Origin: Alloalcanivorax marinus
GTDB taxonomy: Bacteria > Pseudomonadota > Gammaproteobacteria > Pseudomonadales > Alcanivoracaceae
Assembly (NCBI RefSeq): GCF_016785095.1
Contig: NZ_JAEKJB010000008.1
Coordinates: forward strand, 620,001-684,000
DNA: 64,000 nt
Reading direction: 5' to 3'
In this document: positions 36,830-43,767 of the stretch, in pieces
Layout: every line of letters starts with the position of its first letter
Numbering within the stretch: the first letter of the stretch is position 1
Program-made: the position numbers and the translations under genes
Notes under the pieces: generated by a model
Seen by the model: only the letters and a program-made list of their open reading frames with translations
Told to the model about the DNA's origin: nothing
Databases searched by the model: none

Positions 36830-37348
36830 TCAGACCTCGCGACGTACCAGGCCCGCGAAATTGCAGGGCCGGGTGCGACTGTCCAGTTGGTTGGCGATGA
36901 TCTTGTCCCAACCGGTGGCGCAAGCGTTGTTGGAGCCGGGCAGGCAAAAGATCAGGGTGCGATTGGCAACCCCCGCCAGGCAGCGGGACTGGATGGTGGA
37001 CGGGCCGATCTCGTCCAGGCTGACCTGGCGGAACAGTTCACCAAAGCCCAGCACTTCCTTGTCGAACAGCACGCCGAGCGCCTCCGGGGTGCTGTCCCGA
37101 CCGGAAAACCCGGTGCCACCGGTGACCAGCACCACCTGCACCGCCGGGTCGGCGATCCAGGCGGAGACGACCCGGCGCAGTTGGTAAATATCGTCACGCA
37201 CCAGGTCCCGGGCCACCACCTCGTGGCCGGCCTGACGGGCGCGGTCGGCGAGCAGATCGCCGGAGGTGTCGTTGTCCGGGGTGCGGGTGTCACTGACGGT
37301 GAGCACCGCCAGCGCCAGGGGCTGGAAGTCGGTGTCGTGATGAGCCAT
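36830..37348 (-). CDS. moaB: Molybdenum cofactor biosynthesis protein MoaB
   Basis: A 172-residue MoCF-domain protein that adenylylates or otherwise prepares molybdopterin. The motifs LTVSDTRTPDNDTSG (about 17-31) and VTGGTGFSGRDSTPEAL (about 75-91) and the SCLxG-like SRCLAG segment (about 121-126) match MoaB/MogA. It sits directly upstream of moeA with a two-base gap. A plausible AAGGAGG ribosome-binding site precedes the ATG. Confidence 0.94.
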   Translation of the reverse strand: MAHHDTDFQPLALAVLTVSDTRTPDNDTSGDLLADRARQAGHEVVARDLVRDDIYQLRRVVSAWIADPAVQVVLVTGGTGFSGRDSTPEALGVLFDKEVLGFGELFRQVSLDEIGPSTIQSRCLAGVANRTLIFCLPGSNNACATGWDKIIANQLDSRTRPCNFAGLVRREV

Positions 37349-37522
37349 GGCGGTTTCCTCCTTTGCGGACCCGCGATGTTACCAGCGCCGTGGTCCGGCG
37401 GCATCCACGGCCCATCGTACCCGCCGGAACAGCACCGCTTGACCGCTGCCGACATCCCCTGGTCGAGGGGCACCGGCCCGATTACCTTGCCGGTATATAC
37501 AGCCTGTTTATCGGAGTACGCC

Positions 37523-38899
37523 ATGACATCCATGGAAGAAGCCCGGGCCCGCGCGGCCCTGCTGCCGCGCATGCCCCAGCGCGAACTGAGCCATATTCCC
37601 GGCGACTATGGCTGGCCGCTCCTGGGCCAGACCCTGGCCTTTCTGCGTGACTACCAGGGCCTGGTGCGCGAGCAGGCGGACCGTTACGGGCCGGTGCACA
37701 AGGGCAGCGTCATGTTCCAGCGTGGCGTCACCTTGCTGGGGCCCGAGGCCAACGAGTTCGTGCTGCGCGACAAGGAGCATGTGTTTTCCAGCCGCGCCGC
37801 CTGGAACCCGTTGCTGGAGCGGCTGTTCACCGACGGCCTGATGCTGCGCGATTTCGCTGACCACAAGTTCCACCGCCGCATCATGCAGCAGGCGTTCAAG
37901 AAGCCGGCCCTGGCCAGCTACCTGGAGCGCATGAATCCGCGCATCCGCGAGGGCGTGGCCGACTGGCCGGTGGGCGAGACCTTCACCTTCTTCGACCACA
38001 TCAAGAGCCTGCTGCTGGACGTGGGCGCGCAAATCTTCCTGGGCCTGGACATGGGGCCCCGGGCGGAACGGGTGAACCAATCCTTCATCGACGCGGCGGA
38101 CGCCTCCCTGGCGGTGCTGCGGGTGCCGATCCCGGGCACGCTGTGGTACCGGGGCCTGCGTGGCCGGCGTTTCCTGGAGGAGTTTATCGCCGGGTCGATC
38201 GCCGAGAAGCGCCGTTCTCGGTCCCCGGACTTCTTCAGCGAGCTGTGCAAGGCGGCGGAGGAGGAAGGCGGCCTCACCGATCAGGACGTGGCCAACCATA
38301 TGATCTTTCTGTTGTTCGCCGCCCATGACACCACCACCAGCACGCTGTGTTCGCTGATCTATCTGCTCTGCCAGAACCCGGAATGGCAGCAGCGGCTGGC
38401 GGCGGAGATGGACCGGGTGGCGAAGGACATGGCCGGCGACCAGCCGGGCTACGAGGATCTGGAGAAGATGGTGGAGACCGGCTGGGTGTTCCGCGAGACC
38501 TTGCGGCTGCGACCGGCACTCACCACCTTCCCGCGCCGCACCGCCGAGGACGTGGAATTCCAGGGCTACCGGATTCCGCGTAATACGCTGGTGAACCTGT
38601 CGCCGCTGTTTACTCATTACATGCCCGAGTACTGGAGTGATCCGGAGCGCTTTGATCCGGAGCGCTTCAGCGACGCCCGGGCGGAGCACAAGCGCCACCA
38701 TTTCCAGTGGATTCCGTTTGGCGGTGGCCACCATAAGTGCCTGGGGCTGAACTTCGCGGAGATCCAGACCAAGACCTTTCTGTTCCATTTCCTGCGCCGT
38801 TATCGGGTGGCGGTACGGGAGGGGTATGAGATGCCGGTGCAGTTGGTGCCGTTGGCGATGCCCAAGGATGGCTTGCCGGTGGAGATCGCCCGGCGTTGA
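37523..38899 (+). CDS. Cytochrome P450
   Basis: Heme monooxygenase of 458 residues. The I-helix oxygen-activation motif AAHDTTTS (about 270), the K-helix ExxR in ETLRLRP (about 326) and the heme loop FGGGHHKCLG with the Cys ligand near 403 are intact. The sequence style (GWPLLGQTLAFL near 32, AAHDTT, FGGGHHKCLG) is nearer to the CYP51/CYP26/CYP120-like clans than to bacterial alkane-hydroxylating CYP153. I choose the ATG at 37523, with CGGAG about 6 bases upstream. No ferredoxin or reductase gene is adjacent, so its electron donor is encoded elsewhere. Confidence 0.92.
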   Translation: MTSMEEARARAALLPRMPQRELSHIPGDYGWPLLGQTLAFLRDYQGLVREQADRYGPVHKGSVMFQRGVTLLGPEANEFVLRDKEHVFSSRAAWNPLLERLFTDGLMLRDFADHKFHRRIMQQAFKKPALASYLERMNPRIREGVADWPVGETFTFFDHIKSLLLDVGAQIFLGLDMGPRAERVNQSFIDAADASLAVLRVPIPGTLWYRGLRGRRFLEEFIAGSIAEKRRSRSPDFFSELCKAAEEEGGLTDQDVANHMIFLLFAAHDTTTSTLCSLIYLLCQNPEWQQRLAAEMDRVAKDMAGDQPGYEDLEKMVETGWVFRETLRLRPALTTFPRRTAEDVEFQGYRIPRNTLVNLSPLFTHYMPEYWSDPERFDPERFSDARAEHKRHHFQWIPFGGGHHKCLGLNFAEIQTKTFLFHFLRRYRVAVREGYEMPVQLVPLAMPKDGLPVEIARR

Positions 38900-38914
38900 T
38901 TCTCCAGCGGGGGC

Positions 38915-39025
38915 GAGAAGGGCCGTGCCGGGGCCGGCCGGGACACGCGGCAAGTACATCCCTGTAGCTCGTTTCCGGCGTCCCTGCCTCCAACGGTCCC
39001 GGCCGGCCCCGGCACGGCCCTTCTC
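38915..39025. repeat. Long perfect inverted repeat element downstream of the P450 gene
   Basis: Two identical, oppositely oriented 30-base arms (38915-38944 and 38996-39025) enclose a 51-base centre containing TACATCCCTGTAGCTCG. The arms are extremely GC-rich. The first begins 16 bases after the P450 stop codon, so it may act as a terminator or be a dispersed mobile repeat. There is no open reading frame inside. Confidence 0.9.
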
Positions 39026-39115
39026 TCTCATGGAAAACATCACCGCCGAGTTGTTTGAGGTGGGGGGTGGCGGGGGTAGACTGTGGCCTTTTACGGTGAC
39101 GGTATCGGGTTGGTT

Positions 39116-39232
39116 ATGTCCGCCTTTTTCGTGAAGATTCTGCTGTCCCTGGCGGTGGTGCTGGGGGCGTTCGGGTTGTCGTCGTTGTTGCGCGGCGACG
39201 ACTTGCCGTCGGACCGGAAACACTGCCGCTGA
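39116..39232 (+). CDS. Putative 38-residue single-span membrane peptide
   Basis: A short frame starting MSAFFVKILLSLAV with one hydrophobic segment (about 4-24) and a charged, Cys-containing tail. It lies just upstream of the DUF486 gene (14 bases) and could be co-transcribed. No family is recognised; coding status rests on composition and spacing. Confidence 0.4.
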   Translation: MSAFFVKILLSLAVVLGAFGLSSLLRGDDLPSDRKHCR

Positions 39233-39246
39233 CGCGGAGGCCCGCC

Positions 39247-39600
39247 ATGAAGCCTGTTCTGACCACCCTGTGCCTGCTCACCCTGAGCAATGTGTTCATG
39301 ACCTTCGCCTGGTACGGCCACCTGAAGAACATGGCCCACAAGCCCTGGATCGTGGCCGCGCTGGTGAGCTGGGGCATCGCCCTGTTCGAGTACCTGCTGC
39401 AGGTGCCCGCCAACCGTATCGGCCACCAGGTGCTCACGGTGGGTCAGCTCAAGATCACCCAGGAGGTGGTTACCCTGGCGGTGTTCGTGCCTTTTTCCCT
39501 GTTTTACCTGAAGGAGAAACTGAGCTGGGACTACCTGTGGGCGGGGCTCTGCCTGATGGGGGCGGTGTTCTTTCTGTTTCGCGGGCGCCTGATGGGTTAG
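39247..39600 (+). CDS. DUF486 (DMT-like) small membrane protein
   Basis: A 117-residue inner-membrane protein with four predicted transmembrane helices. The family motifs LSNVFMTFAWYGHLK (about 15-29), the ALFEYLLQVPANRIGH stretch (about 48-63) and LKITQEVVTLAVF (about 71-83) are present. Function is unknown; it is related in topology to small multidrug resistance proteins. Co-directional with the following small genes. Confidence 0.88.
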   Translation: MKPVLTTLCLLTLSNVFMTFAWYGHLKNMAHKPWIVAALVSWGIALFEYLLQVPANRIGHQVLTVGQLKITQEVVTLAVFVPFSLFYLKEKLSWDYLWAGLCLMGAVFFLFRGRLMG

Positions 39601-39645
39601 GCCGGGCCTGCTATGATGGCCGGCGACATCCAAGGAGGAATGACC

Positions 39646-39924
39646 ATGCGCATGTTGTTGATCGTGCTGGGCGGCGCTCTGGCGCTGGCCGGCTGCCAGA
39701 GTGGGCGCACCGCTCACCCGCTGCCGGAGGCCTGCTTCCAGGAACCGGACGCCGGCCAGTGCCGCGCGGCGGTGCCACGCTACTATTACAACGCGGAAAC
39801 CGACCGCTGCGAGGAATTCACCTGGGGCGGCTGCGAGGGCAGCGTACCGTTCGAGACAATGGATAGCTGCATGGCAAGCTGTTACGCCCCGGCACCAAAC
39901 CTGCAAGGGAAAGAAATGCCGTGA
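39646..39924 (+). CDS. Lipoprotein with a Kunitz/BPTI-type domain
   Basis: A predicted lipoprotein of 92 residues. The lipobox LALAGC (Cys at 16) follows a hydrophobic leader. The mature part has six cysteines with spacing C-8-C-15-C-7-C-12-C-3-C, the exact Kunitz pattern, including RYYYN and FTWGGC. The residue after the second Cys (the P1 site in BPTI) is Arg, within GQCRA, as expected of a trypsin-like protease inhibitor. AAGGAGG seven bases before the ATG at 39646 supports this start rather than 39613. The next gene overlaps by four bases. Inhibitor function is inferred. Confidence 0.85.
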   Translation: MRMLLIVLGGALALAGCQSGRTAHPLPEACFQEPDAGQCRAAVPRYYYNAETDRCEEFTWGGCEGSVPFETMDSCMASCYAPAPNLQGKEMP

Positions 39925-40256
39925 ACGAGCAGAGCCGGCAATTGCTCAGGGTGGTCTATGCCCTGCTGCTGATCGGCTTGCTCACCGGTGGGGTAACCGC
40001 CCTGGTGGGGGCGGTGATCGCCCACCTGAACGCGCCGGAGGCGGGGGAGCCGGAACGCTCCCACTACCGCTTCCAGTACCGCACCTTCTGGATCGGCCTG
40101 CTTTATTACCTGATCGCCGGCATCACCACCCTGGCGCTGATCGGCTGGCTGCTGCTGGTGGTGATCGGCGTGTGGTGGCTGGTGCGCTGCATCCGCGGGC
40201 TACGCAGTCTGGGCCGGGGGCAGCCGCCGGCGAACCTGACCAGCTGGGGCTTCTGA
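39921..40256 (+). CDS. Small membrane protein, DUF4870/COG3671-like
   Basis: A 111-residue protein with three predicted membrane spans (about 8-34, 58-75, 75-95) separated by a short charged loop, ending GQPPANLTSWGF. It begins with GTG overlapping the stop of the Kunitz lipoprotein gene (GTGA), implying translational coupling. The layout resembles the COG3671 membrane proteins. Function unknown. Confidence 0.75.
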   Translation: MNEQSRQLLRVVYALLLIGLLTGGVTALVGAVIAHLNAPEAGEPERSHYRFQYRTFWIGLLYYLIAGITTLALIGWLLLVVIGVWWLVRCIRGLRSLGRGQPPANLTSWGF

Positions 40257-40337
40257 TCCGCCCCGTTATCGGATCAGTGTCATAAAATCGTTACCGGCCC
40301 CGCTCACACTGGCGGGTCCGCCAATCGGGAGACCAAC

Positions 40338-41093
40338 ATGGCTTTATTGCGTTCGTTCGTTTTGCTTCTGGGTTCGGCTCTGCTGCTGGCCGCCTGCGCC
40401 CGCAGTCCCGTGGTGCAGCTCTATGATGGCGCCCAGAAACCGGACGCCCAGGTTCTGACGGTGCGCGTGCCGTCCGACCTGGAGGTGTTCACCATCAATG
40501 GCCGTGAAATCGACGGCGTGAACACCTTCTTCAGCAGCGGCTACAAAGACCTCAAACTGACCCCCGGTCGCTACGAGATCGTTGCCTTCTACAAGCGCCT
40601 CTGGGATCTCGATCCGGACAATCACGAGGTGATGAAATCCGACCCCGCGAAGTTCGTGGTGGACGGTCAGGGCGGTGAGTTCTACCGGCTCGGCTTCAAG
40701 CGGCCGGAAGGCCCGGAGCAGGCCCGTGAGCTGGCCGACGACTTCTCCGGCTGGGTGGAGAACATGCAGACCGGCGAGAAGACTCCCTCCGAGGACAGTG
40801 GCCTGGTACTCAACCGTGGCCTGCTGGCGCCCATCACCGGCACCAATGTGGAAAGCGCCGCCTCCGCCAGCGTCGCGCCCCAGGGCGGTGGCGGCACCGA
40901 TCAGCCGGTGCGCGCGCGGCCCCGCAAAGCCACCACCGTGGCACCGGAAAGCGAGCAGCCACAAGCCGCCGCCCCGGCTCCCGCCGCCGCGCAAGGCGCC
41001 CAGAGCGGCGGTTACCTGGACACCCTGAAAGCCCAGTGGAATCAGGCCACCCCGGAGGAACGCCGCCAGTTCCTGCAGTGGCTGTCCCGGTAA
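40338..41093 (+). CDS. DUF2057 (YccT-like) family lipoprotein
   Basis: A 251-residue exported protein with a lipobox (LLAAC, Cys at 20). The DUF2057 domain spans about 35-150, with VRVPSDLEVFTINGREIDG (about 42-60) and LKLTPGRYEIVAFYKRLW (about 73-90). A Pro/Ala/Gln-rich linker (about 185-225) precedes a short C-terminal helix. The family is of unknown function. The gene stands alone, with a REP-like repeat after it. Confidence 0.84.
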   Translation: MALLRSFVLLLGSALLLAACARSPVVQLYDGAQKPDAQVLTVRVPSDLEVFTINGREIDGVNTFFSSGYKDLKLTPGRYEIVAFYKRLWDLDPDNHEVMKSDPAKFVVDGQGGEFYRLGFKRPEGPEQARELADDFSGWVENMQTGEKTPSEDSGLVLNRGLLAPITGTNVESAASASVAPQGGGGTDQPVRARPRKATTVAPESEQPQAAAPAPAAAQGAQSGGYLDTLKAQWNQATPEERRQFLQWLSR

Positions 41094-41115
41094 GAAGACG
41101 GCTGCAAGAACGGCT

Positions 41116-41166
41116 GCAGGAGCGACTTCAGTCGCGATCATCGACGCTTGGTATCGCGACTGAAGC
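41116..41166. repeat. REP-like inverted repeat (copy B)
   Basis: Left arm 41116-41138 (GCAGGAGCGACTTCAGTCGC...) and a shortened right arm 41153-41166 (ATCGCGACTGAAGC) form a hairpin of the same family as copies at 27622, 46657 and 53454. It lies between two convergent genes. Confidence 0.75.
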
Positions 41167-41186
41167 GGAACGCCGCACAGTCGTTC

Positions 41187-41609
41187 CTACCGTTCTCCCT
41201 GCAGGGTGGCGACCACCCGCCGGCCACCGGCGTGGTCGCGGTGCTCGCACAGATAGATGCCCTGCCAGGTGCCCAACGCCGGGGCACCATCGCGAATCGG
41301 CACCGTCAGGCTCTCGCCGATCAGCACCGTCTTGATGTGCGCCGGCATGTCATCGGGCCCTTCCAGGGTGTGCTCATAATGGGGCGCGCGCTCCGGCACC
41401 ATGACGTTGAAGTGCCGCTCCAGATCCCCGCGCACGTCCGGGTCCGCGTTCTCGTTGATGGCCAGGGACGCGGAGGTGTGCTGGATGAACAGATGCAGCA
41501 GGCCGACGCGCAGCTCGGCGATCTCCGGCATCTCCTCCAGCACCTCCCCGGTGACTAGATGGAAGCCCCGGGACCGGGGCGCCAGCCGTAGAATCCGTTG
41601 TTGCCACAT
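41187..41609 (-). CDS. yjbQ: YjbQ family protein (secondary thiamine-phosphate synthase activity)
   Basis: A 140-residue single-domain protein. Family motifs are GFHLVTGEVLEEMPE (about 15-29), the LLHLFIQHTSASLAINENADPDV stretch (about 37-59) with its conserved His, Ser and Asn, and the HIKTVLIGESLTVPI segment (about 92-106). Family members show weak thiamine-phosphate synthase activity in E. coli. It is 17 bases downstream of the hydroxyacid dehydrogenase gene on the same strand. Confidence 0.93.
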   Translation of the reverse strand: MWQQRILRLAPRSRGFHLVTGEVLEEMPEIAELRVGLLHLFIQHTSASLAINENADPDVRGDLERHFNVMVPERAPHYEHTLEGPDDMPAHIKTVLIGESLTVPIRDGAPALGTWQGIYLCEHRDHAGGRRVVATLQGER

Positions 41610-41626
41610 ACCTCGAACCTCCCCGC

Positions 41627-42586
41627 TCAGCCGTTCACCACGTTGATCGGCCGGCCCGCCTTCCAGGCGCGCAGGTTGGCGACCACGCCATCCAGCAACC
41701 GCTGGCGGGACTCGGTGCTGACCCAGGCACTGTGCGGCGTGATGATCAGGTTGGGCAGGTCATCGGCCAGCAGCGGGTGATCCGCCGGCGGCGGCTCCTG
41801 GCTGAGCACGTCCAGGGCGGCGCCGCCCAGGTGGCCGGAGCGCAACGCCTCGGCCAGGGCCGGCTCGTCCACCAGGCCGCCCCGGGCGGTGTTGATCAGC
41901 CCGGCACCCGCCTTCATGGCGGCCAGGAAATCCCGGTTCACCAGCTTGTCGGTGTGCTCGGTCAGCGGGCAATGCAGGCTGATCAGATCGGCTTCCGCCA
42001 GCAGTTGTTCCAGGGGCACCCGGGCCGGGTCCGGCACCGCGTCCGGGCGCATCGAACGGGCCACCAGCACGCGCATGCCAAACGCCTTGGCCAGTTCTTC
42101 CACGCGACCACCCAGGGCGCCATGGCCGATCAGCCCCAGGGTCTTGCCGCTGAGATCAAACACCGGGTAATCCATGCGGCAGAACATGGTGGAACGCGGC
42201 CACGCCTGGCGGGCGTCACGGTCGTACTGGTGCCAGCGGGTGGCCAGCCCCAGTGCCAGCGCCAGGGTGTGCTGGGCCACGGTTTCGGTGCCGTAACCGC
42301 TGACGTTGCAGACCACCACGCCGCGCCGGCGGGCGGCGTCCAGGTCCACGTTGTTGGTGCCGGTGGCGGAGATGCCAATCAGCTTGAGATCCGGCGCCGC
42401 CGCCAGGGCCTCCTCGTCGATCACCACCTTGTTGGTGATCGCCACGGTGGCGCCATGCAAACGGTTTTTTACATCGTCAGGGCCGGTTTGCTCGTAGTAT
42501 GTCCAGTGCGGCAGCTCGTTCTCCAGGGCGGAGAAATCCAGCTCCGAGGGCTTGAGGGTCTGACTGTCGAGAATGACACCTTTCAT
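41627..42586 (-). CDS. D-2-hydroxyacid dehydrogenase (glycerate/hydroxypyruvate reductase-like)
   Basis: A 319-residue NAD(P)-dependent dehydrogenase. The Rossmann motif LGLIGHGALGG (about 151-161), the catalytic Arg in NTARGGLVDE (about 234-243), the Glu near 267 and the His in TPHSAWVS (about 288-295) are present. The N-terminal part and ATGTNNVDLDAARRRGV fit the HprA-type glycerate dehydrogenase group. The exact substrate is uncertain among 2-hydroxy/2-oxo acids. Confidence 0.9.
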   Translation of the reverse strand: MKGVILDSQTLKPSELDFSALENELPHWTYYEQTGPDDVKNRLHGATVAITNKVVIDEEALAAAPDLKLIGISATGTNNVDLDAARRRGVVVCNVSGYGTETVAQHTLALALGLATRWHQYDRDARQAWPRSTMFCRMDYPVFDLSGKTLGLIGHGALGGRVEELAKAFGMRVLVARSMRPDAVPDPARVPLEQLLAEADLISLHCPLTEHTDKLVNRDFLAAMKAGAGLINTARGGLVDEPALAEALRSGHLGGAALDVLSQEPPPADHPLLADDLPNLIITPHSAWVSTESRQRLLDGVVANLRAWKAGRPINVVNG

Positions 42587-42625
42587 GAAACACTATCGCC
42601 GTTGGTTGGGACCGGGAGGTCTTCC

Positions 42626-43288
42626 ATGCTACCGGATTTGCTGCGGCAAATGGGCTTCGAAACGCCCCGCCGCGACATCGACAAACCCGTGATCGGCGTG
42701 AGCGCCTGCCTGATGGGCGAGCCGGTGCGCCATGATGGCGATCACCGCCGGCATGCGCTGGTCCATGACCAGCTGGCGGCGCTGGTGCGGGTAACGCCGG
42801 TATGTCCGGAAGTGAGCATTGGCCTGCCGGTGCCGCGACCACCGATCCAGGTGGTGGAGTTAAACAACCAACGCCGGGTGCGCGGCGTGGCCGACCCCGA
42901 CCAGGATTTTACCGAGGCCCTGAGCGAGCAGGCCGGGCGGCTGCCCGGGCCGCTCAGCGGTTTCGTACTGAAAAGCCGCTCGCCGAGTTGCGGACTGGGG
43001 ACCACGCCGGTGCACGATGCCCGGGGCTCCGCCCGGGGACTGGGTGATGGCGCCTTCGCCAACGCCCTGGCGGCCCGCCACCCGCGCCTGCCGATGGCCA
43101 ACGACTGTGATCTCGATGATCCCCTGTTCGCCCGAGCCTTCGTGTTGCGGGTGTTCTGCCATCATCACTGGCGCGCTGGCGGTAACGCCGCCCTGAGGAT
43201 GCTGCGCCACCGCAGTGCCACCCTGGGCGAGCCGCTGCTGTCCGGTACCCGTCGTTTTCTGGACCGGCTGGCCCGGGCCACGCCCTGA
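42626..43288 (+). CDS. DUF523 domain protein
   Basis: A 220-residue protein whose core matches DUF523, the N-terminal half of YbgA. Signature pieces are VIGVSACLMGEPVRHDG (about 22-38), the VCPEVSIGLPVPRPPI stretch (about 59-74) and VLKSRSPSCGLG (about 113-124). The conserved Cys residues could bind metal or be redox active. GGGAGG lies about 7 bases before the ATG at 42626. Function is not established. Confidence 0.87.
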   Translation: MLPDLLRQMGFETPRRDIDKPVIGVSACLMGEPVRHDGDHRRHALVHDQLAALVRVTPVCPEVSIGLPVPRPPIQVVELNNQRRVRGVADPDQDFTEALSEQAGRLPGPLSGFVLKSRSPSCGLGTTPVHDARGSARGLGDGAFANALAARHPRLPMANDCDLDDPLFARAFVLRVFCHHHWRAGGNAALRMLRHRSATLGEPLLSGTRRFLDRLARATP

Positions 43289-43295
43289 GTTCCGT

Positions 43296-43748
43296 TCAGA
43301 GCAGCGCCGCGACCACGGCGGTGATGGCGCCGAACAGAATCGACAGGCCCACCAGGGTGGCCCAGGGAAACGGCTTTTTCTCCTCGCGCCCCAGGTCACG
43401 CATCAGTTCCTTGCGCAGCAGCCGGGTATTACGGGTGTTGGCCTTGTAGATAGCGTCGAACGCATCGCCCACCACCGGCACCAGACCGCCCAGGAAATCG
43501 ATCAGCATGTTGCCCACCATGCGCCTTTGAGTGGCGCCGCTGGCGCCGGCGCGCCGCGCTTCCACCAGCACGTACCCGGCCAGTACCAGCCCGGCAAGAT
43601 CGCCGATGCCGGGAATCAGACCGATGATCGCTTCCGCGCCCAGCTCGAAGCGGGTGAATGGAATCCGGAGGCTGGAATCGGTGAAGCGGCTGAACCGGTC
43701 GAGCCGTTTCAGCACCGCTTCCTGGCGGGCTTTGCGTTGTTCATCCAT
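43296..43748 (-). CDS. DUF4112 membrane protein
   Basis: A 150-residue protein with the DUF4112 pattern: LGAEAIIGLIPGIGDLAG (about 34-51), a membrane-spanning segment and IDFLGGLVPVVGDAFDAIYKAN (about 83-104), plus a C-terminal hydrophobic helix (about 128-150). I start it at 43748 because the preceding residues are not conserved. Function unknown. It lies 19 bases after speA on the same strand. Confidence 0.87.
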   Translation of the reverse strand: MDEQRKARQEAVLKRLDRFSRFTDSSLRIPFTRFELGAEAIIGLIPGIGDLAGLVLAGYVLVEARRAGASGATQRRMVGNMLIDFLGGLVPVVGDAFDAIYKANTRNTRLLRKELMRDLGREEKKPFPWATLVGLSILFGAITAVVAALL

Positions 43749-43767
43749 GGTGTGATTCCCCGGTGGG

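Noticed and set aside
35610-36947. A longer moeA starting at 36947
   Set aside because: The extra 40 residues overlap moaB and are not conserved; the ATG at 36827 is two bases after the moaB stop.
37523-38899. A CYP153 alkane hydroxylase
   Set aside because: Motif style and the absence of an adjacent ferredoxin/reductase do not fit CYP153.
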